Positions 33,971 to 47,180 of a DNA stretch of 64,000 nucleotides are shown in pieces. How positions within the stretch are numbered: the first letter of the stretch is position 1; each line of letters opens with the position of its first letter. The notes below the pieces were generated by a model, which had not been told where the DNA came from, did no database searches, and saw only the letters and a list, made by a program, of their open reading frames with translations. Both the position numbers and the translations under genes were made by a program. Source of the DNA: Jackrogersella multiformis (taxonomy: Eukaryota > Ascomycota > Sordariomycetes > Xylariales > Hypoxylaceae); contig CADCXD010000008.1 in NCBI GenBank assembly GCA_902806575.1, forward strand, positions 310,001 to 374,000, given 5' to 3'.

Positions 33971-36516
33971 TTAATCTTTCAATGCCTCAGCTGAATCATT
34001 CGAATCAGTCCCCTTAACCCTCTCCCGAATATTCTCCCAGCTGAAGCACCAGCCCACAAAGAACGAGAGTGCAGCGATAGCAGCAGCAAAATACCACACT
34101 CGCTGTAAAGCTTTTGAGTAAGCCCAGAGAACACCGGACAGTTGATCCGGATCTACTACTTGTGCTATAGCTGAAGACGTCGTTCCGGCATTGATAACAA
34201 CTTGTGGATTGACGCCTGGGGAATTCTGGGGTATCAAGGTGACAAGGCTGTTGGTGAGAATAGTTTCTCCCAAGACGACCATGACAGCCGAACCAAAGTT
34301 CTGCAGGAATACTAGAGTCGACATGGCGGTTGGAATCATTTCTTTCGGAAGCCTGTTTTGGATTGCAAGGAATGGCTAAAGATGAAATAATGTTAGCAGT
34401 TCAAGCATCCAATAAAGGGGAGGGCGGACATACCACTGCCATCGTGAGGCCACGGCCAGTTCCCATGATTATCTGAAAGCCAATCCAGTGACTTGTAGGG
34501 GTGTAGGGTGTAAATAGACTTAGAAGACCGCATCCGATTGCGTTCAAAGCGGTGCCAATAAGAACAAACGGGGGAAAATATCCAATCCTCTGAACTATAT
34601 CCAAGTTAGGCTTGATTCTTAAACGGTGGACTGCCATGATATGACCATGACCGATCTACCTACCTAGTGCCCCTGATATAATTCCAAAGATCATCTGCGA
34701 CAAAATATTGGGTAAGACGTCTACACCACTCATGAAAGGGGAGTAGGCGAGAACGGCCTGAAAGTAGATTGGTAGATAGTAGCATGTGACGAAGACAGTT
34801 CCGCCAAAGAGAAAGCCCACTATGCAGCTGGCCCACATGACACGCCTCCTTATCATCGAATACGGGACCATGGCATTATCGCCCTGGTAAAAATCCCATA
34901 TCAGCCAGACAATGAATGTAGCTCCTGCGCCGCAGAAGAGGCCAATAACTTGCGAGCTGCCCCATCGATACTGGTGGCCGCCGTACTGGAGCGCGAGGAA
35001 GAACATAATCGCCGCCGGGGCGAATAGTGCGAATCCCGGAAGGTCGAAGTCCATGATCGCGTGTTGGAAGACCGTGCGTACGCTGGGCTTCTCGATGTGG
35101 TCTGGGATGCGGATGAAGATGATCGCTAGACTCACAACGCCGCCGATGGGAAGGTTGACGTAGAAACCTAGATCTGGTTAAGTAAACGGACGCAAAAGAT
35201 AATGGGGCGAGAGATCACTGACACCACCTCCATGTCGCATACTCGGTAAATGCACCACCGATGAGCGGTCCGAAGGCTACACCTAGTTGACCGACTATAC
35301 ATCTTCCGTTAACCTTAAGACCTGTCCTTTACGTATTACGGGCTAGTTCACTTACGACCCATCATAATCCCAACGACAGCTTGAGATTCGGTTAACTGGT
35401 CACGTTTCGTAGTGAAGAGAGAAGCTTCAAGTACCTGGTTGTCGATGCGGTGCAACGCACGAGTTGAGAATGATCAAAGCTCCGTTAAGGAGGCCGGAGC
35501 CACCTGCTCCGGCAAGTGCTCTCCCGCCGATGAGCATGGTCGAAGACTTTGCCGCTCCGCAGACTACGGAGCCGACCTCGAATATGATGAGGTAAATGAG
35601 AAAAGACCACTGAGAAGATAATGTAAGTTTACATTTGTTAACCAGGTCAATTTCTGGGTATCAACTCACTTTCGAATTGAGTTTGGAGTATACCTTACCT
35701 CCCAACGGCTGCATTGCTGAGCTTATCCTTGTTAGTACCTTTGTCATGGTGTATGTTGGAAGAAGTACATACGAGGCTAGTTGGTAAATGCTAGCATACC
35801 ATCCAACATCTAACAAAGAGTGAAACTCATTGGTGATATGGGGAATGGCCTGTTAGGACTCAGTATGTGGCCTACTTTGATTTACCAAATATAAGAAATT
35901 CACTCACGGTTGCTAGAATCGTATTATCCAACGTAATAAGGAAGTAGACGATCGTAAGTGCGCCTAGTACTACGTACAACTTAGGACCTTTGATGTATTC
36001 GTCATCTTGTTTTTCGATTGATACCGGACTGGAGTTACTGTCTGCATTATTCTTGGTCTCTATCTCCACCCTCAATACTTCTTCAGCCTCTTCATGCTTC
36101 TCAGACTCTATGTTGTGAATTCGTATCCCCTTTACCTCGTCATTACAAGATTGATCTTTAGGTGTCGTGTCCAGGGCTTGTTTCTCTTCAGATGATGCAT
36201 CAAGGATTTCTTCTCCCTCATATCCCCTGTTGAGTATTTGACGAATTTCACTGTTTGAAGATAAGAAGCTGGTCGAAGATACCCCTGATTTTAGCCCATC
36301 TAAATTCAACCTGTACTCTTCGGCTGCCGTATTGGAAAGTTGTTGCTCTTCCGATCTATTCAGAGTCCGATGAAGCTCATTTTGGGATGATGAGAAGCTA
36401 GCTACAGTCGTCATGGACGGTGGCATATGTGGGATATGTTGGTGTTCTTCGGATAGAGCGTTAGAGGTTTCTTGGTGCTCTGTACGTGACATCGGAGAAC
36501 TAGATGTGCTTGCCAT
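33971..36516 (-). CDS. MFS drug/toxin exporter, DHA2-type 14-TM family
   Basis: Nine exons join in phase: 36516-35908, 35849-35773, 35721-35670, 35609-35435, 35379-35356, 35294-35223, 35167-34664, 34594-34434 and 34375-33971, giving 692 aa. The start is ATG 36516. The first about 180 residues are a hydrophilic, Ser/Glu-rich cytoplasmic tail, unusually long for the family. The membrane part starts at YVVLGALTIVYFLITLDNTILAT, with the TM1 motif LDNTI of DHA2 exporters. GGRALAGAGGSGLLNG is motif C-like; LGVAFGPLIGGAFTEYATWRW and FYVNLPIGG are family hallmarks seen in TOXA-like and fungal-metabolite exporters. It should sit in the plasma membrane and expel small molecules in exchange for protons. 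Exon 5 is only 24 nt. Two acceptors end in AAG rather than C/TAG. It faces the Zn2Cys6 gene across a 4.2-kb gap. Confidence 0.88.
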
Positions 36517-39500
36517 GCTGATGACGTTGATGACGAAAATATGAAGTGCCAGAAGCTACAGAATGGAAAACAACTAAGATGAAGCCGGTGATGAGTAGGT
36601 ACTTTAGTAACTTGCCGAGGCTACCTACATATTTTAATGCACTAGGTACGCAAGGTACATGATTGTCTTAGTATCTACAACGCCTAGCATACCTTATACT
36701 TCCTCTTTGAAATATTGATACATGCATGTATATATACCAAAATGTAGGACTTGAGCTAGAAAGGAGTAAGTAATGATGCCGAGAGTCTAAGTGTCCAATA
36801 TTGTGGCGTCTTCTGTCTCAGAGACACCCTTTTACATACAGATTACGCTCCCTGACGTAGGAATCACAATTGCCAATCTGGAAGCCGTCTGCGCCCAGCT
36901 AGTAACTAATAATGGCTTCGATAATTTATATTTTCGGCCTGTCGATCCCACCACGCGCCATCTGATCAACATCAAAGTCTAGGATCTGGCGACAACGTTG
37001 CCCGAGTTTGAGAGACCAAACATCTCCGTGCCCCCCTTAGGTTAAGAGCTTCGCCATTCCAATATTTCTCTTCCCATATGTCTGCTTCTCACTTTGCACT
37101 GAGAGTGATTGTGCCGTATCTCATTGCAGCTCTCACAGGACTTTGGGGAAAAACTCTCGCAGGGATATTACTCCAGACCTTTTTCTCGCGACTGCTAGTA
37201 GTTCCGACAGAGCTGGTCCTCGATATCGTAGCTAGCACTGGCTCCATGATGAGGAGCGCAAGCATGTGTGGTATTCCCACCCTAGGTACTTGTCCAGCTA
37301 CAGTTGATGACGCGCATGAGGGGCAACTGATCTTAAAGAATATACGACGTCTTTGATTGTAGTAGGCATTTTCGTACCGTCGTCGATGCGCATCAACCGT
37401 CTTCTCGTCAGCTAACGTAGCCAGCGACCTGTTTGTGGGTACGATGCCGCGATATGGGAATTTGTGATGTAAGTAACTTAGCAACAAGACAGCGAACGAC
37501 TCGCCAAATATGACTCACCTCAACAGATAACAAACGAGCGCATCTCATCCGATAACTCTTTGCTTATTTCGTTTATCAATATTTATCTTCTTCGGTTACT
37601 TCAATGAGGTGAGACGCGGGGTTCACCAGCGTCGGCCTCTGCTATTGACCCATTTTCGCTCTTCATTACCATCCCAACCAACCCCTGTAGGGTGTTTCAA
37701 CGGCGACATCCCTCGAAGCATCTTTCGCCAACGTATCATTTGTATATAATGCTCCCAGTCGTGTCTGTTACATTGCAATCGTAATTGTCCGGCCTCTCAT
37801 ACCAGACTAGATAGGTTATTGAAACCTACACGGAATTTTGGCTTGTTATCATGTTGGTACGATGGTCGTGTCGAGCGCAAAGATATAGCAGCGCACAAGA
37901 AGTGATTACCCTAGAGGTAGGGTATTGTGAGTGATCACCAACTCCGATGTTGGGATTGCCTGTCGATATATCATTTTCGGTCCTCGCCAATATCGCATAG
38001 CTACCTAGGAGTTAGGCTTGATTGTTGATTAGCTCTCCCGTCCCGCGACACTACTCTCATAAGGGATAACTGGTTTGCAAGGGTATAGCGCATGTTTTCA
38101 TTCCCTCGGATAAGTTCCTTGTTGGCACGGATCGAAACTTATTCACGGAACGGTCCGAGTGGTGCCATGTGCCTTCATTCTATATAGATAAATAGTGCTA
38201 CAGATATCGGACTCCGGACTTTTTAGCTAAAAATTAATTTCATTGATTGACGAATATGAAGGTCCCCGGCTAGCTGTGAGAGTAATTGGCGTGTGATTCT
38301 CTCGTGCTCTTATTTAGATAGGTGAAGCTTTTGCTATTACGACTTCTTTTAGCCTCCATAAATCGATGTCAATGTTTTCTATGTAATATGGTCCAATTAT
38401 ACCTGTACCTTAAGTCATAGCAATGCTTCTCATCAAGCCGATTACGTGTCGTCGAACAGTTTTCTCTAACTGAAGACATATAATTATGACACGGTGATCT
38501 TCCGCTCGAAACCCGAGATATCCTAAAACTCTGTATTAGATTGTTAAAGGGCAAACTGAACGAACCTGGTCACTGCCGGACTTCAATAGCTCAACGAACA
38601 GACAGCTCATGGAAAACAATGAATGAGATGCCGGGTTTGGTCAATCGGCTTTATTGACTGTGGCTTTGGTTGAAGAAAGCTTCACCAAGGGTGGTAAAAT
38701 ACTAAACTGCGCCAACCAGCACAATAATATGCAGCACATCGGGGTTGTTGTCTTCGCTGCCCCTGCAGCAATAATGCAGCTTCAGGAGGTCCTTCAGACT
38801 TGTACCAAAGAGCAAATATGGTCAACAATAAATAATTCTAACGGTGTCGCCATTGGTTACTATTCGAAAAGGCTCAGCTATGGTAAGGAGAATAGATCTA
38901 GGGTGTTAATTCGTCGCGCGAAGGATGAGAATGAAACTCGGGTCATAGCTAAGAGTCGGAGGGAGTATTTCTGGAGGGCCAACGCAGGTGTAACTTCATA
39001 GAAATTATCGTTGTTAAATATTCTCAGCCAGCACTATAAAAGATCCTCGTGGTATTTACTGGCGACTCTACCTGCTTGGTCTCATCAGCGTCCCTAAGTT
39101 AGAAAGGGGGAAGATAAGACGGTTCGGTGCTAGTGATAAGCCAAGACTACCTGTCTCCTGTATCCACAGAAGAACGTATTCAGTGTTAGGCAACACACAG
39201 CGATCTGATGCCTGTCTTATTGTATCTCAGTCCGCATATTGTTGTTGTTCTATGAGAATTAGCTTCACAGGAATGTAAATCCCTATCGAGTTCTTCCAGA
39301 TATTACCGTGCTTTGCTAACAGAAGTTTGGGGGCTATCGAGAGGCCGTATACTTTTGAATGTGGTAATGGTTAGCCTCACTGAGGGCAAGCACTTTAATT
39401 TTACCTAGTTACGTAAGTGACCGGATATATCTATAGCAGCGTCTAATCTAAGACATCAGTACCAATAAAATGAATACAACCGGGATAGGCTTTGATAATA

Positions 39501-40678
39501 TCGCGATTCATCCTACCTTATTTGTGATCTACATCTATTTCTACCAAGAATATGAGACAAAGAGTGGGTATGTGTTCAGATCATTCTGAGATCCGTCCAT
39601 TCCGGTAATCATTTGTCCTAATTCAATAGTCGTCTTAGATATTCATTGGTTCATAATAATATGTATGATCCAAAATGACGAGTGTGCTCGCTAACGAACG
39701 GTTCCGCCATGAGGATTTTATTGAAAGCCTTACGCCTTTAGTCGAGTGCCTGATGTAATTCATTCATTGATCGACTGTCTCGCTTTAAACTTCCATATAT
39801 TGAATCTGATACGATAATATTCAAATTCCCCTTGCTTCTGAAAAATAGTCAGTCCTAGAATGATATTCTATAATAGTTGTTTACCAAATCCCCTGACATG
39901 TGAGATATTCCCCCCAACCCCCACCCCCCAATACGCCATGGCGCATGAAATCGGAAGCTGTGCTTACCGATTCAGCGTCAGGCCGTAAAAGGGGGTTTCT
40001 TCTATGTCGGTAGTCGGAACAAGGTCCAGGATATCGATGCAGCTGCCCTTCCATGACTAAGGGTAGTTCCGTGCTACCCCTTTATCAGATCTCGGATCGA
40101 TGGGCATTCCGGGCTCAGAAATACATATGTATGGGAGAGATACCTTGTAATACTACGAAAACATAACTGTCGGGAAATACAGGGGAGTCACGCAGCTAAT
40201 GCCGTTGACCGTTTTTAAGGTCGATCCTGAAGCAGATTGGACTGGCCAGGTCTGTTGTTGAACAATTTAGGTATAGATCTAATGTGAAGTACCTAGTTGA
40301 GCAGTGGCGCAGCTAGGCGCGAGCTGACTACACCAATTAAAACTTTTCCGACGTACAAATTCTTGATAAGACGATTCACCAAGTTTGTATGAGAGTCACT
40401 AAGAATGATCAAAGCAAAGAGGTCTGGGCTCCGAGTGGCGCAAGTAAGCATGGCTCCCTTGGTCTTGGCGAATATCTACTTTAATTCCAGTTCTTTCTCA
40501 TACGGCGTCGTTGGTTAAGGTCGAGCGAATTCCTCAAAGTCAGTCGACTTACATATGGAGCTGTTTTACATCCACTGAGATATGAAGTTATGAGATAAAC
40601 TTAACACTCTCCATCCATACCTATACGCTGCTTCAAGCTTGCTCAAGATATTGAGTTTTGTGAGGTAAACGAAGCGCC
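36517..40678. other. Gene-poor 4.2-kb region with a faint relic
   Basis: Between the exporter and the regulator. Apart from the tentative relic at 36,791-37,045 I see no supported gene. Frames at 37,078-37,487 and 38,654-39,001 lack family features. Base composition is mildly AT-rich without the saturated character of the block at 50-56 kb. It may contain degraded coding sequence that is no longer recognisable by eye. Confidence 0.5.
36791..37045 (+). pseudogene. Possible condensation-domain-like relic
   Basis: One frame, interrupted by a TAG at 36,980-36,982 and ended by TAA at 37,043, reads like decayed coding sequence: TPFYIQITLPD, NLEAVCAQLVTNN, YFRPVD and, after the stop, DLATTLPEFERP. 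The pattern (hydrophobic strand, helix ending in a QLV.N/RH-like step, then a PVD strand) resembles the start of a condensation domain of fungal non-ribosomal peptide synthetases. There is no HHxxxDG motif and no neighbouring adenylation or carrier domain that I can see. This is a weak call and could be chance. Confidence 0.25.
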
Positions 40679-42878
40679 ATGTATGGACGGGCCGAGCCAC
40701 GTCAGCAGCCTGGATATGCCTGTGAAGGTACGTTTTGACGTCTCAGCCCCTGGCAACACAAGTGAGAATTTAGCTTCCAAGGTTTGGATGCCGAATAAGA
40801 GAAGGATGAGGCTCCAAAGATCTAGAACAGATATGCGACTGCGACATCTCATTCGGATCCGATACTAATTGGGTGAAACTACAAAGAATGTCGCAAAAAG
40901 AAGCTTCGGTGCGACAGGCAACGTCCACAATGCGGCGCGTGCGCCAATGCCCAAATTCCATGCGAAGTGAACGATCGTCGTGTACCTCGTGGTCCCAAGA
41001 AAGGGAGCATAGGTGCTCTTCGTAGTCGTATTGGTAAGTCATCTCAACCCGAGATTGTTGCGAGTGCTAAGTGTTAAGATAGTAGCACTCGAACGCCGTC
41101 TCTCTACATCACAAACCGAAGATGGCATGACGGCGGATGGACAAGATCTCGGATTAGCAGTGGATTCACCAGCAAAGGAGAGCGTCACAACGCAATTTCC
41201 CCGTATGTGTCTTGAGCTTACCTAACACTTCCAAGTTCCTCCTATTAGGCAGTGCCTTAACTCTGATATATCTGAGACATCTTCAACAACAGTTGCTGGC
41301 TTGTTTAGCAGGGATAATAACTCAATTTCTTGCAGTACCAGATTGGGATGTAGCGCAGCAAGAGAATCCGCCAAGAAATCCGATTCCTCTGGGTTGGGGA
41401 CCGCCAGAGACCGTACCCCATTCTCCGTTGCTATTCCCTGATATCCCGGTCTTGCCCACTATAGCAGCCTCATATCCATCCCCAAAACAGAGTCCTGCTT
41501 CCATTGGTGATGTTTTCATATCCGATCTCACGAAAGCAGATTTGTAGGTTTTTTACCTTTGGGAATAACTATATTAAAGAAGCTTACTCTTTTCACAGGA
41601 TACAGCTTTATTTTGATCGTGTTCATCCAATCATCCCCATCTTGAATAAGCCGAAGACGTTCAAGTGGATAAATGATGATAATGCTATGAGCGAAGCTCA
41701 GCAATGTTTGAAATATGCTATGTGGACGTCCGCTACCGCCTTCTCAAGCCAATTTGGCGGCTTTCAAGATACCATGTACGCCAAAACTCGGTGTATGTTG
41801 GACCAGCTAGATTTGAATGGCAATGATTCTCTGATCTGTCAAATCGAGCATGTTCATGCATGGATTCTCATCACTTTTTACGAGTTCTCCAGGACAAATT
41901 ACCGTCGCGGGTGGCTTAGCGCTGGTCGAGTATTTCGGCTTGTGCAATTCCTAAGACTCTATGACCTTGACAGTCCCAGACCTTTAGGATCCGAGTGCGA
42001 AGACGACCCAATCTTATTGGAGGAGAAACGCCGCGCATTTTGGGTAGCCTACTGCCTTGACCGGTTTATCAGCGTTAGTGAAGGTGCACCTATGACATTA
42101 AACGAAGAAGTGGTGGGTTTTCGCCCCTATCCATGAGCGGCAGGATGGGTACAAAGATCCCCTCACAAGAATAATCGCTCATGCACGGTTTTGATAGGTC
42201 TACACGCGTCTTCCCTGTCTAGATACCGATTTCCAGAAGGGTCTTGTTCCACAAGAGTCCTTCCTAGCAGAGACTATGTCTTCTGCAGAAATGAGACCTT
42301 ATGCGCCGCTAGCAGAATGCGTCATCCTAGTCACAATATGCAGCCGAGCACTATCTCATAAGCAGATCTACACAGTAGAGACCCTGTATAGCAACATCCC
42401 TCTCGACTTTTCGTCGAGACACGATTGGCTGGATAGCATGCTGACTCGCCGGCTCAATAATCTGCAAGTCAACTACCCCTCGCTGACCGTGGCCGAGAAC
42501 CCCATGATCATTTTCTCTTACATGATTGCGCACTCTACGGTCATATATCTATGCCGTATTGTCGAAACATTGTCGAGGATCGATCAAAATCAGTCTCTTG
42601 TATGGGAATTCCAAGAGCGAGGGCTTTGGGCGGCTCAACAAATAGCCCAGCTGGCGAAGGAACACGAGCATCTCGGCTACTTCAAGGCGCACACGTTCAT
42701 GCCCCTCACCATTTACTTGGGTGCAGCGAGACTTGCCAAACATTTGGAGGTCCGAAAAGGCGAGCTAGAAACGAGCCAGACTCAAGATGTAGAGAAGTCA
42801 CTCCGCATTTCCATCGAGGCGTTGCAGAAGCTCCAGTCGGTGAATAACCTCGCCAACTATTACCTTCAGCTTCTGTAG
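40679..42878 (+). CDS. Zn2Cys6 fungal transcription factor with fungal_trans domain
   Basis: Six exons in phase: 40679-40727, 40887-41033, 41083-41202, 41249-41543, 41599-42112 and 42198-42878, giving 601 aa. The start is ATG 40679. Residues 15-42 form a perfect binuclear zinc cluster, C-x2-C-x6-C-x6-C-x2-C-x6-C (ACEECRKKKLRCDRQRPQC onward). A 159-nt intron (GTACGT donor) splits it between the first two cysteines. A coiled-coil-like linker follows (IVALERRLSTSQ). The fungal_trans region begins around LYFDRVHPIIPILNKPKTF and includes RRAFWVAYCLDRFISVSEG. It is a sequence-specific nuclear regulator; targets are unknown. The C-terminal part (QKLQSVNNLANYYLQLL) looks complete. The nearest intact gene is the MFS exporter to the left, which could be a target. 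Confidence 0.9.
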
Positions 42879-45800
42879 TCGTGCTTATCAACTATGTTGA
42901 GCTGTGGAATACAGTGGTTTACATTCCTTTGTTAACTCTGAGATTATCTGCGGTTTCCGGAGGCATGATTCTAGTAAAATTACGTTAGCTTAGGGTACAT
43001 ATCATTCGACATCGAATTGTAAAAATCAACTTTGGAATATATCGAAGAGGAATCATAGTAACTAGATTTTAGTCTACATTATTTTCAACAAAAGTTAGTC
43101 GATTTCGTCCTATTGAATATGTCCGCCATTGTGGTTGAATGTATTAACATGGTAGCATCGCAGAATGTATCCAATAGAGGTAGAGTAAAGATGCAGATAC
43201 GATAGTGATTTTATTCTACCTAGACAAGACGGTGCAATTGTGGAATTACTCATTGGTTAAATCCAAATCCTACTGTAAATGAGTCTCTTCAAAATAAACT
43301 CGTGTATCAAAACAATAATTACCCCTTTCTTGGCTCCACGGGGCTAAACCCCCTTATTACTAACAACACAGCGATTAAGCAGAATTTATTTAATATATAT
43401 GAATCTTCAGACCAATACTATGACAATTGGCATAATTCAAAACTTGTATAATTCCAATGTGAATTTTTGCAAATTTGAGTTAAACAAAAATTGGATTAAA
43501 TATATCAGCGCACCTAAATATGTAAAAGTTCACCGCTTATCGCGAGGAAGTTCTCACTGGTCTAATTGAGTCAGAAATGTCCGAACTCCAGTCAATAATT
43601 AGAACGATTGGCGAATTATATCTAATAACCTAAGGAGGTTTCTGAGGTCAAATCAAGCGTTGCCCAGGCGGATAATTGCGTCTTCACCCCAGTATCTAGA
43701 ATACACAATGACATGTCAATATATAAGTCCGGCTACACGCATTCGCCAAGGGGGTCGTCATTCAGATCACATTACCTACTTAACTCGGACCGTAACGGTC
43801 TCCTCGATCACCTTCTACGACTGATCCGAGACTATATCAATATCATTTGCTATGCGCCCACATCTGTTTAGAGGTGTCTCATTCGCTTCCGGGTCTACTT
43901 ATTGCTGAATCTCGTCACCATACAGTCATTTCTTGTTTACTATGAAACATTGATCCTTGCGGAGCGTATCCGGAGGCTGAAGAATCTCTGATATGTTCTT
44001 GAAGCATGTCGCACGATTATGTGCAATCAAGGCATTAGCCGTGACAGCACAATCTCCAATGGCCGGGGACGTGATGGGACGTACATTAGTACAGATTCTA
44101 ATGGAGTAGAGTCGTTCCTCAACATTCAATGCGGCCAGGACACTAACGTAGTGGCTCGAGGCGCTTTGGACCGAGTGGACGCAAGTGAAGTAAGACTGCT
44201 ACATATCCACAAACCCTTAGCGGCCCCATCCCTAAGTTAGTGGGGAAGTATGGTGATATCACCGAGATCTGAGTGGATTGTCCCACAGTATGGGTGGCAA
44301 GACCTCTCAACACGCCTTCGCGTGTAAGACTCTCGGTTCTGGTCTGTTTATGCACGAGTTTGGCTCGATTTACCACGTAACATTCTACATTCCCTCGACA
44401 TTTGTGAGATAAAATTTGGAAGAGCTGCCGGTTCTTTATGTCACCACCATGTACATGCATGATTGAACTATTGCAGTCCACATTCACGAATCCAACGATC
44501 TAGGTAAGTACCATTTAATCTCCAGTTAACGCGGGGGGGTTTTTGGACTTGCCTCGTCCGACTCCTAGAGAGACGATAATAATCCAAACTTAGGTTTAGT
44601 AGATCAATATTTCGGCCTCCAGTGGATTCATGGTCATATTTAATGGTTTTGTGGTGATCTAAATACTATCACTCTTTTGGGGCATGAAGTCAGATGGGCC
44701 AACGTTTAGTCCTAGTTAACGGCGTTTAGCAGTAACTCTGAACCCCTTTTCAACCCAGCAATTCTTCGGTCTCAACCTATTTATTCCAGAGAACGTCATT
44801 AGCATTAAACCATTCACCGATTTTATTTTCGCGGCCCTTTTCTTTGTCATATCGAGTTACAACATAAGGAATTTATATAAGCTCTACCTACCCTTTATTA
44901 GCTCCTACAATCATCTTATAAACGACGTCCAACGCGACTTCTTCTGGGACGCTCACGTCGTATCCCGTCACAGCTCTTGAGGTTCGAAATAATGAACTAT
45001 GGTTAATAACACGATTATGGTATGCGTAAAGCCATATCGTGCAATTGGGCCTCGTTTTCCGGGCATGGATTGCCTATGGGTCCGTTGTTGTTGGAATATT
45101 CGGTATCTAGAGATCTACGTTCTGTATGTATGGGGATATATATGGGGATATACATATAGGTAGGCACATTTATAGAATTTCACATGCTCTTAGTATCTTA
45201 ACCTTTAATATAAAAAGAACGATACTTATAACCTGCGTTTATTTCAACAGTTATTGTCGGAGATGGTTGGATTTAGGACTTTGGGCTGACTGGATATAAT
45301 AGCACGGAAAAGGCCTGTATATATGGGTGTTAAGCGGACTACCCGATGGGATAGCGAAACTTTTAGGGATACTGATAGATATCCTTCCCCGCATGTGTCT
45401 TTTAAAGGACCTAAGATGTATTATAACAAGCCAACCTAGGTAAGTACTTAGGTATGGGTCATTACGTCTCAGTGTCAGTAGACGTCAATATGTGTCAAAC
45501 TACTACCATCGTGAGTCACTACTAAGAAAATGAGCTTCAAATACACTCAAGTGCATTCCATATTATTACGCGATAATCCCCCGAGAAACCTTAGCCACAC
45601 CTTCATCCTAGGTATCCTTCGTCTGTCTGAATTTTCTCAGTTAGTTAAGCACTTTATAGAAGTAAAGTATCAGGTACCTAAGGTTATAGATAATAATATG
45701 TTCCATAATTGCTTACCTACCTAGTATAATTTAATACCCAGGACTGGCGAAATCTTAACCGGCTTTCTTATATCTCCTAAGCACCTAACTCACAGTACAA

Positions 45801-46871
45801 CCACCCGGGGTTTAAGACGGCATTGTTGGCGATAGCTCATACATACTTTCCCCTTTCTCCTAGACATTTAACACTTTGATTTTTATTATCTAGCTTTCAT
45901 GGAGCACGGTTGTTAGTTTAGCATCGGTTACATACATCACCAGCTTTGAAATCGATAGAGGGGCATATCCGAATCAAGTAACCTAACCTAGACATAGTCC
46001 GGGACTGTGGCGTTCGTGATCCTTAAAGTAGAGCCCCACGGTCCGATCATCCTCAATATAATGCATGACGGTCGATGATGCATATGTATATAGATCAATA
46101 TCAATAAGGCTAGCAGCAACTTCGGTACTACCCGAAATGAATGCTAGCAAGCAAACCAAGTCCAGCGCCGAGCCCGCGCCGTAGATCACCAGCAGCCTAT
46201 GTAATGACGTGAGCCATAATCGAATCGAATGCCAAGCCGGGTTCGTGCTGGATCGCTCCAGCCGGTTATAAATCTTCCGAGATCTATGTTATATTATTCT
46301 GACTATGTGTGTATGGGTATGGGGACTGAGGGGCTTGATATTGGCGGGGAAAGTGAAAGTGGCTTTCAGTTCCGTGGTAGCACAACGGAAGCAGATGTGT
46401 GTGATTCGGGACAACCCGGAGCCATAGCGTTGGGAATGTTTATACCGCCACCACAGATGCAACAAGACGTGCATGAAAATATCCGAGATGGAGGGACGGA
46501 TAAAGCCGTGCTTTCAGCTTTCATCGGGAGCGATTTCCGATGTCGTCTAAGGAGTTGTAAGCTTATAAATAAGTTCAACGGCGGATCTCGAGGCCGATCT
46601 CCGATTATTAAATAGAAATTGTATATATATCTACCTAGGTAGATACCTCTCTTGAGAAAAAAAGGGACGTGAGTTTTTGACTTGGACCTTTTGATTGGTG
46701 CTAAGTGGAACCCAGCCGTTACGAAGCCTCAGTTTGAGTTCCTTAGCTCTTTATTTTAATCAGCTAAAGTTTACAGAAGCGGTCTGTTCTAATCGTATCA
46801 TTTATACTTGAAGCTTGGTCGGGCGTAAATCTAGTCAGAATATTGGCGCTTGCATACATTGCCTTATCTAT
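42879..46871. other. Gene-poor 4-kb region
   Basis: No supported gene. Open frames here (for example 43,926-44,487, 45,530-45,724 and 46,229-46,615) are short and overlap in several frames without family features. AT content rises in 43,000-43,520. CCTAGGTA motifs occur near 45,436 and 46,632. It ends at a solo LTR. Confidence 0.5.
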
Positions 46872-47180
46872 TATTATATAGATAGGCTTCACGAAGCAAA
46901 GTATGATCAATATATATAAGCTAGTAAATATAAAATATGTTAAAACTTATAAAATAAAGTTATTAAATAAGGTTAATTAAAAGATTTAATTAATATATAT
47001 AAAATTAAATTAATAATATTAAATAAACATTAACGACGCTTAAAAAAATATTTAAATTATATATATATAAATTATTACGCTTTCCTTCGTAAGAAGAAAA
47101 AAAAGGTAAGGACTTTAAGACCATAAAGAATTATTATTCGAAATTAAATTACAGTTCTAAGTCCTATTGCCCTTGTCACA
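46872..47180 (+). mobile_element. Solo LTR, same family as the retrotransposon at 49,895-56,722
   Basis: This 309-bp sequence aligns along its length with the two 313-bp LTRs of the nearby element: GATAGGCTTCACGAAGCA near the start, AACTTATAAAATAAAG in the middle, and TATTGCCCTTGTCACA at the end. The left terminus is RIP-like mutated (TATT for TGTC), the right terminus is clean (CACA). It is flanked by TCTAT (46,867-46,871) and TCTAC (47,181-47,185), a target duplication differing by one transition. No internal element sequence adjoins it, so it is a solo LTR left by LTR-LTR recombination. Confidence 0.88.

Noticed and set aside
37078..37487. Overlapping frames on both strands after the possible relic
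   Set aside because: No adenylation-domain or transporter motifs in either strand; not enough to extend the relic.
38654..39001. 115-codon open frame
   Set aside because: Composition and sequence resemble non-coding DNA; no family features.
43926..46615. Cluster of short frames on both strands (43.9-44.5 kb, 45.5 kb, 46.2-46.6 kb)
   Set aside because: Mutually overlapping, no domains, no consistent splice signals.
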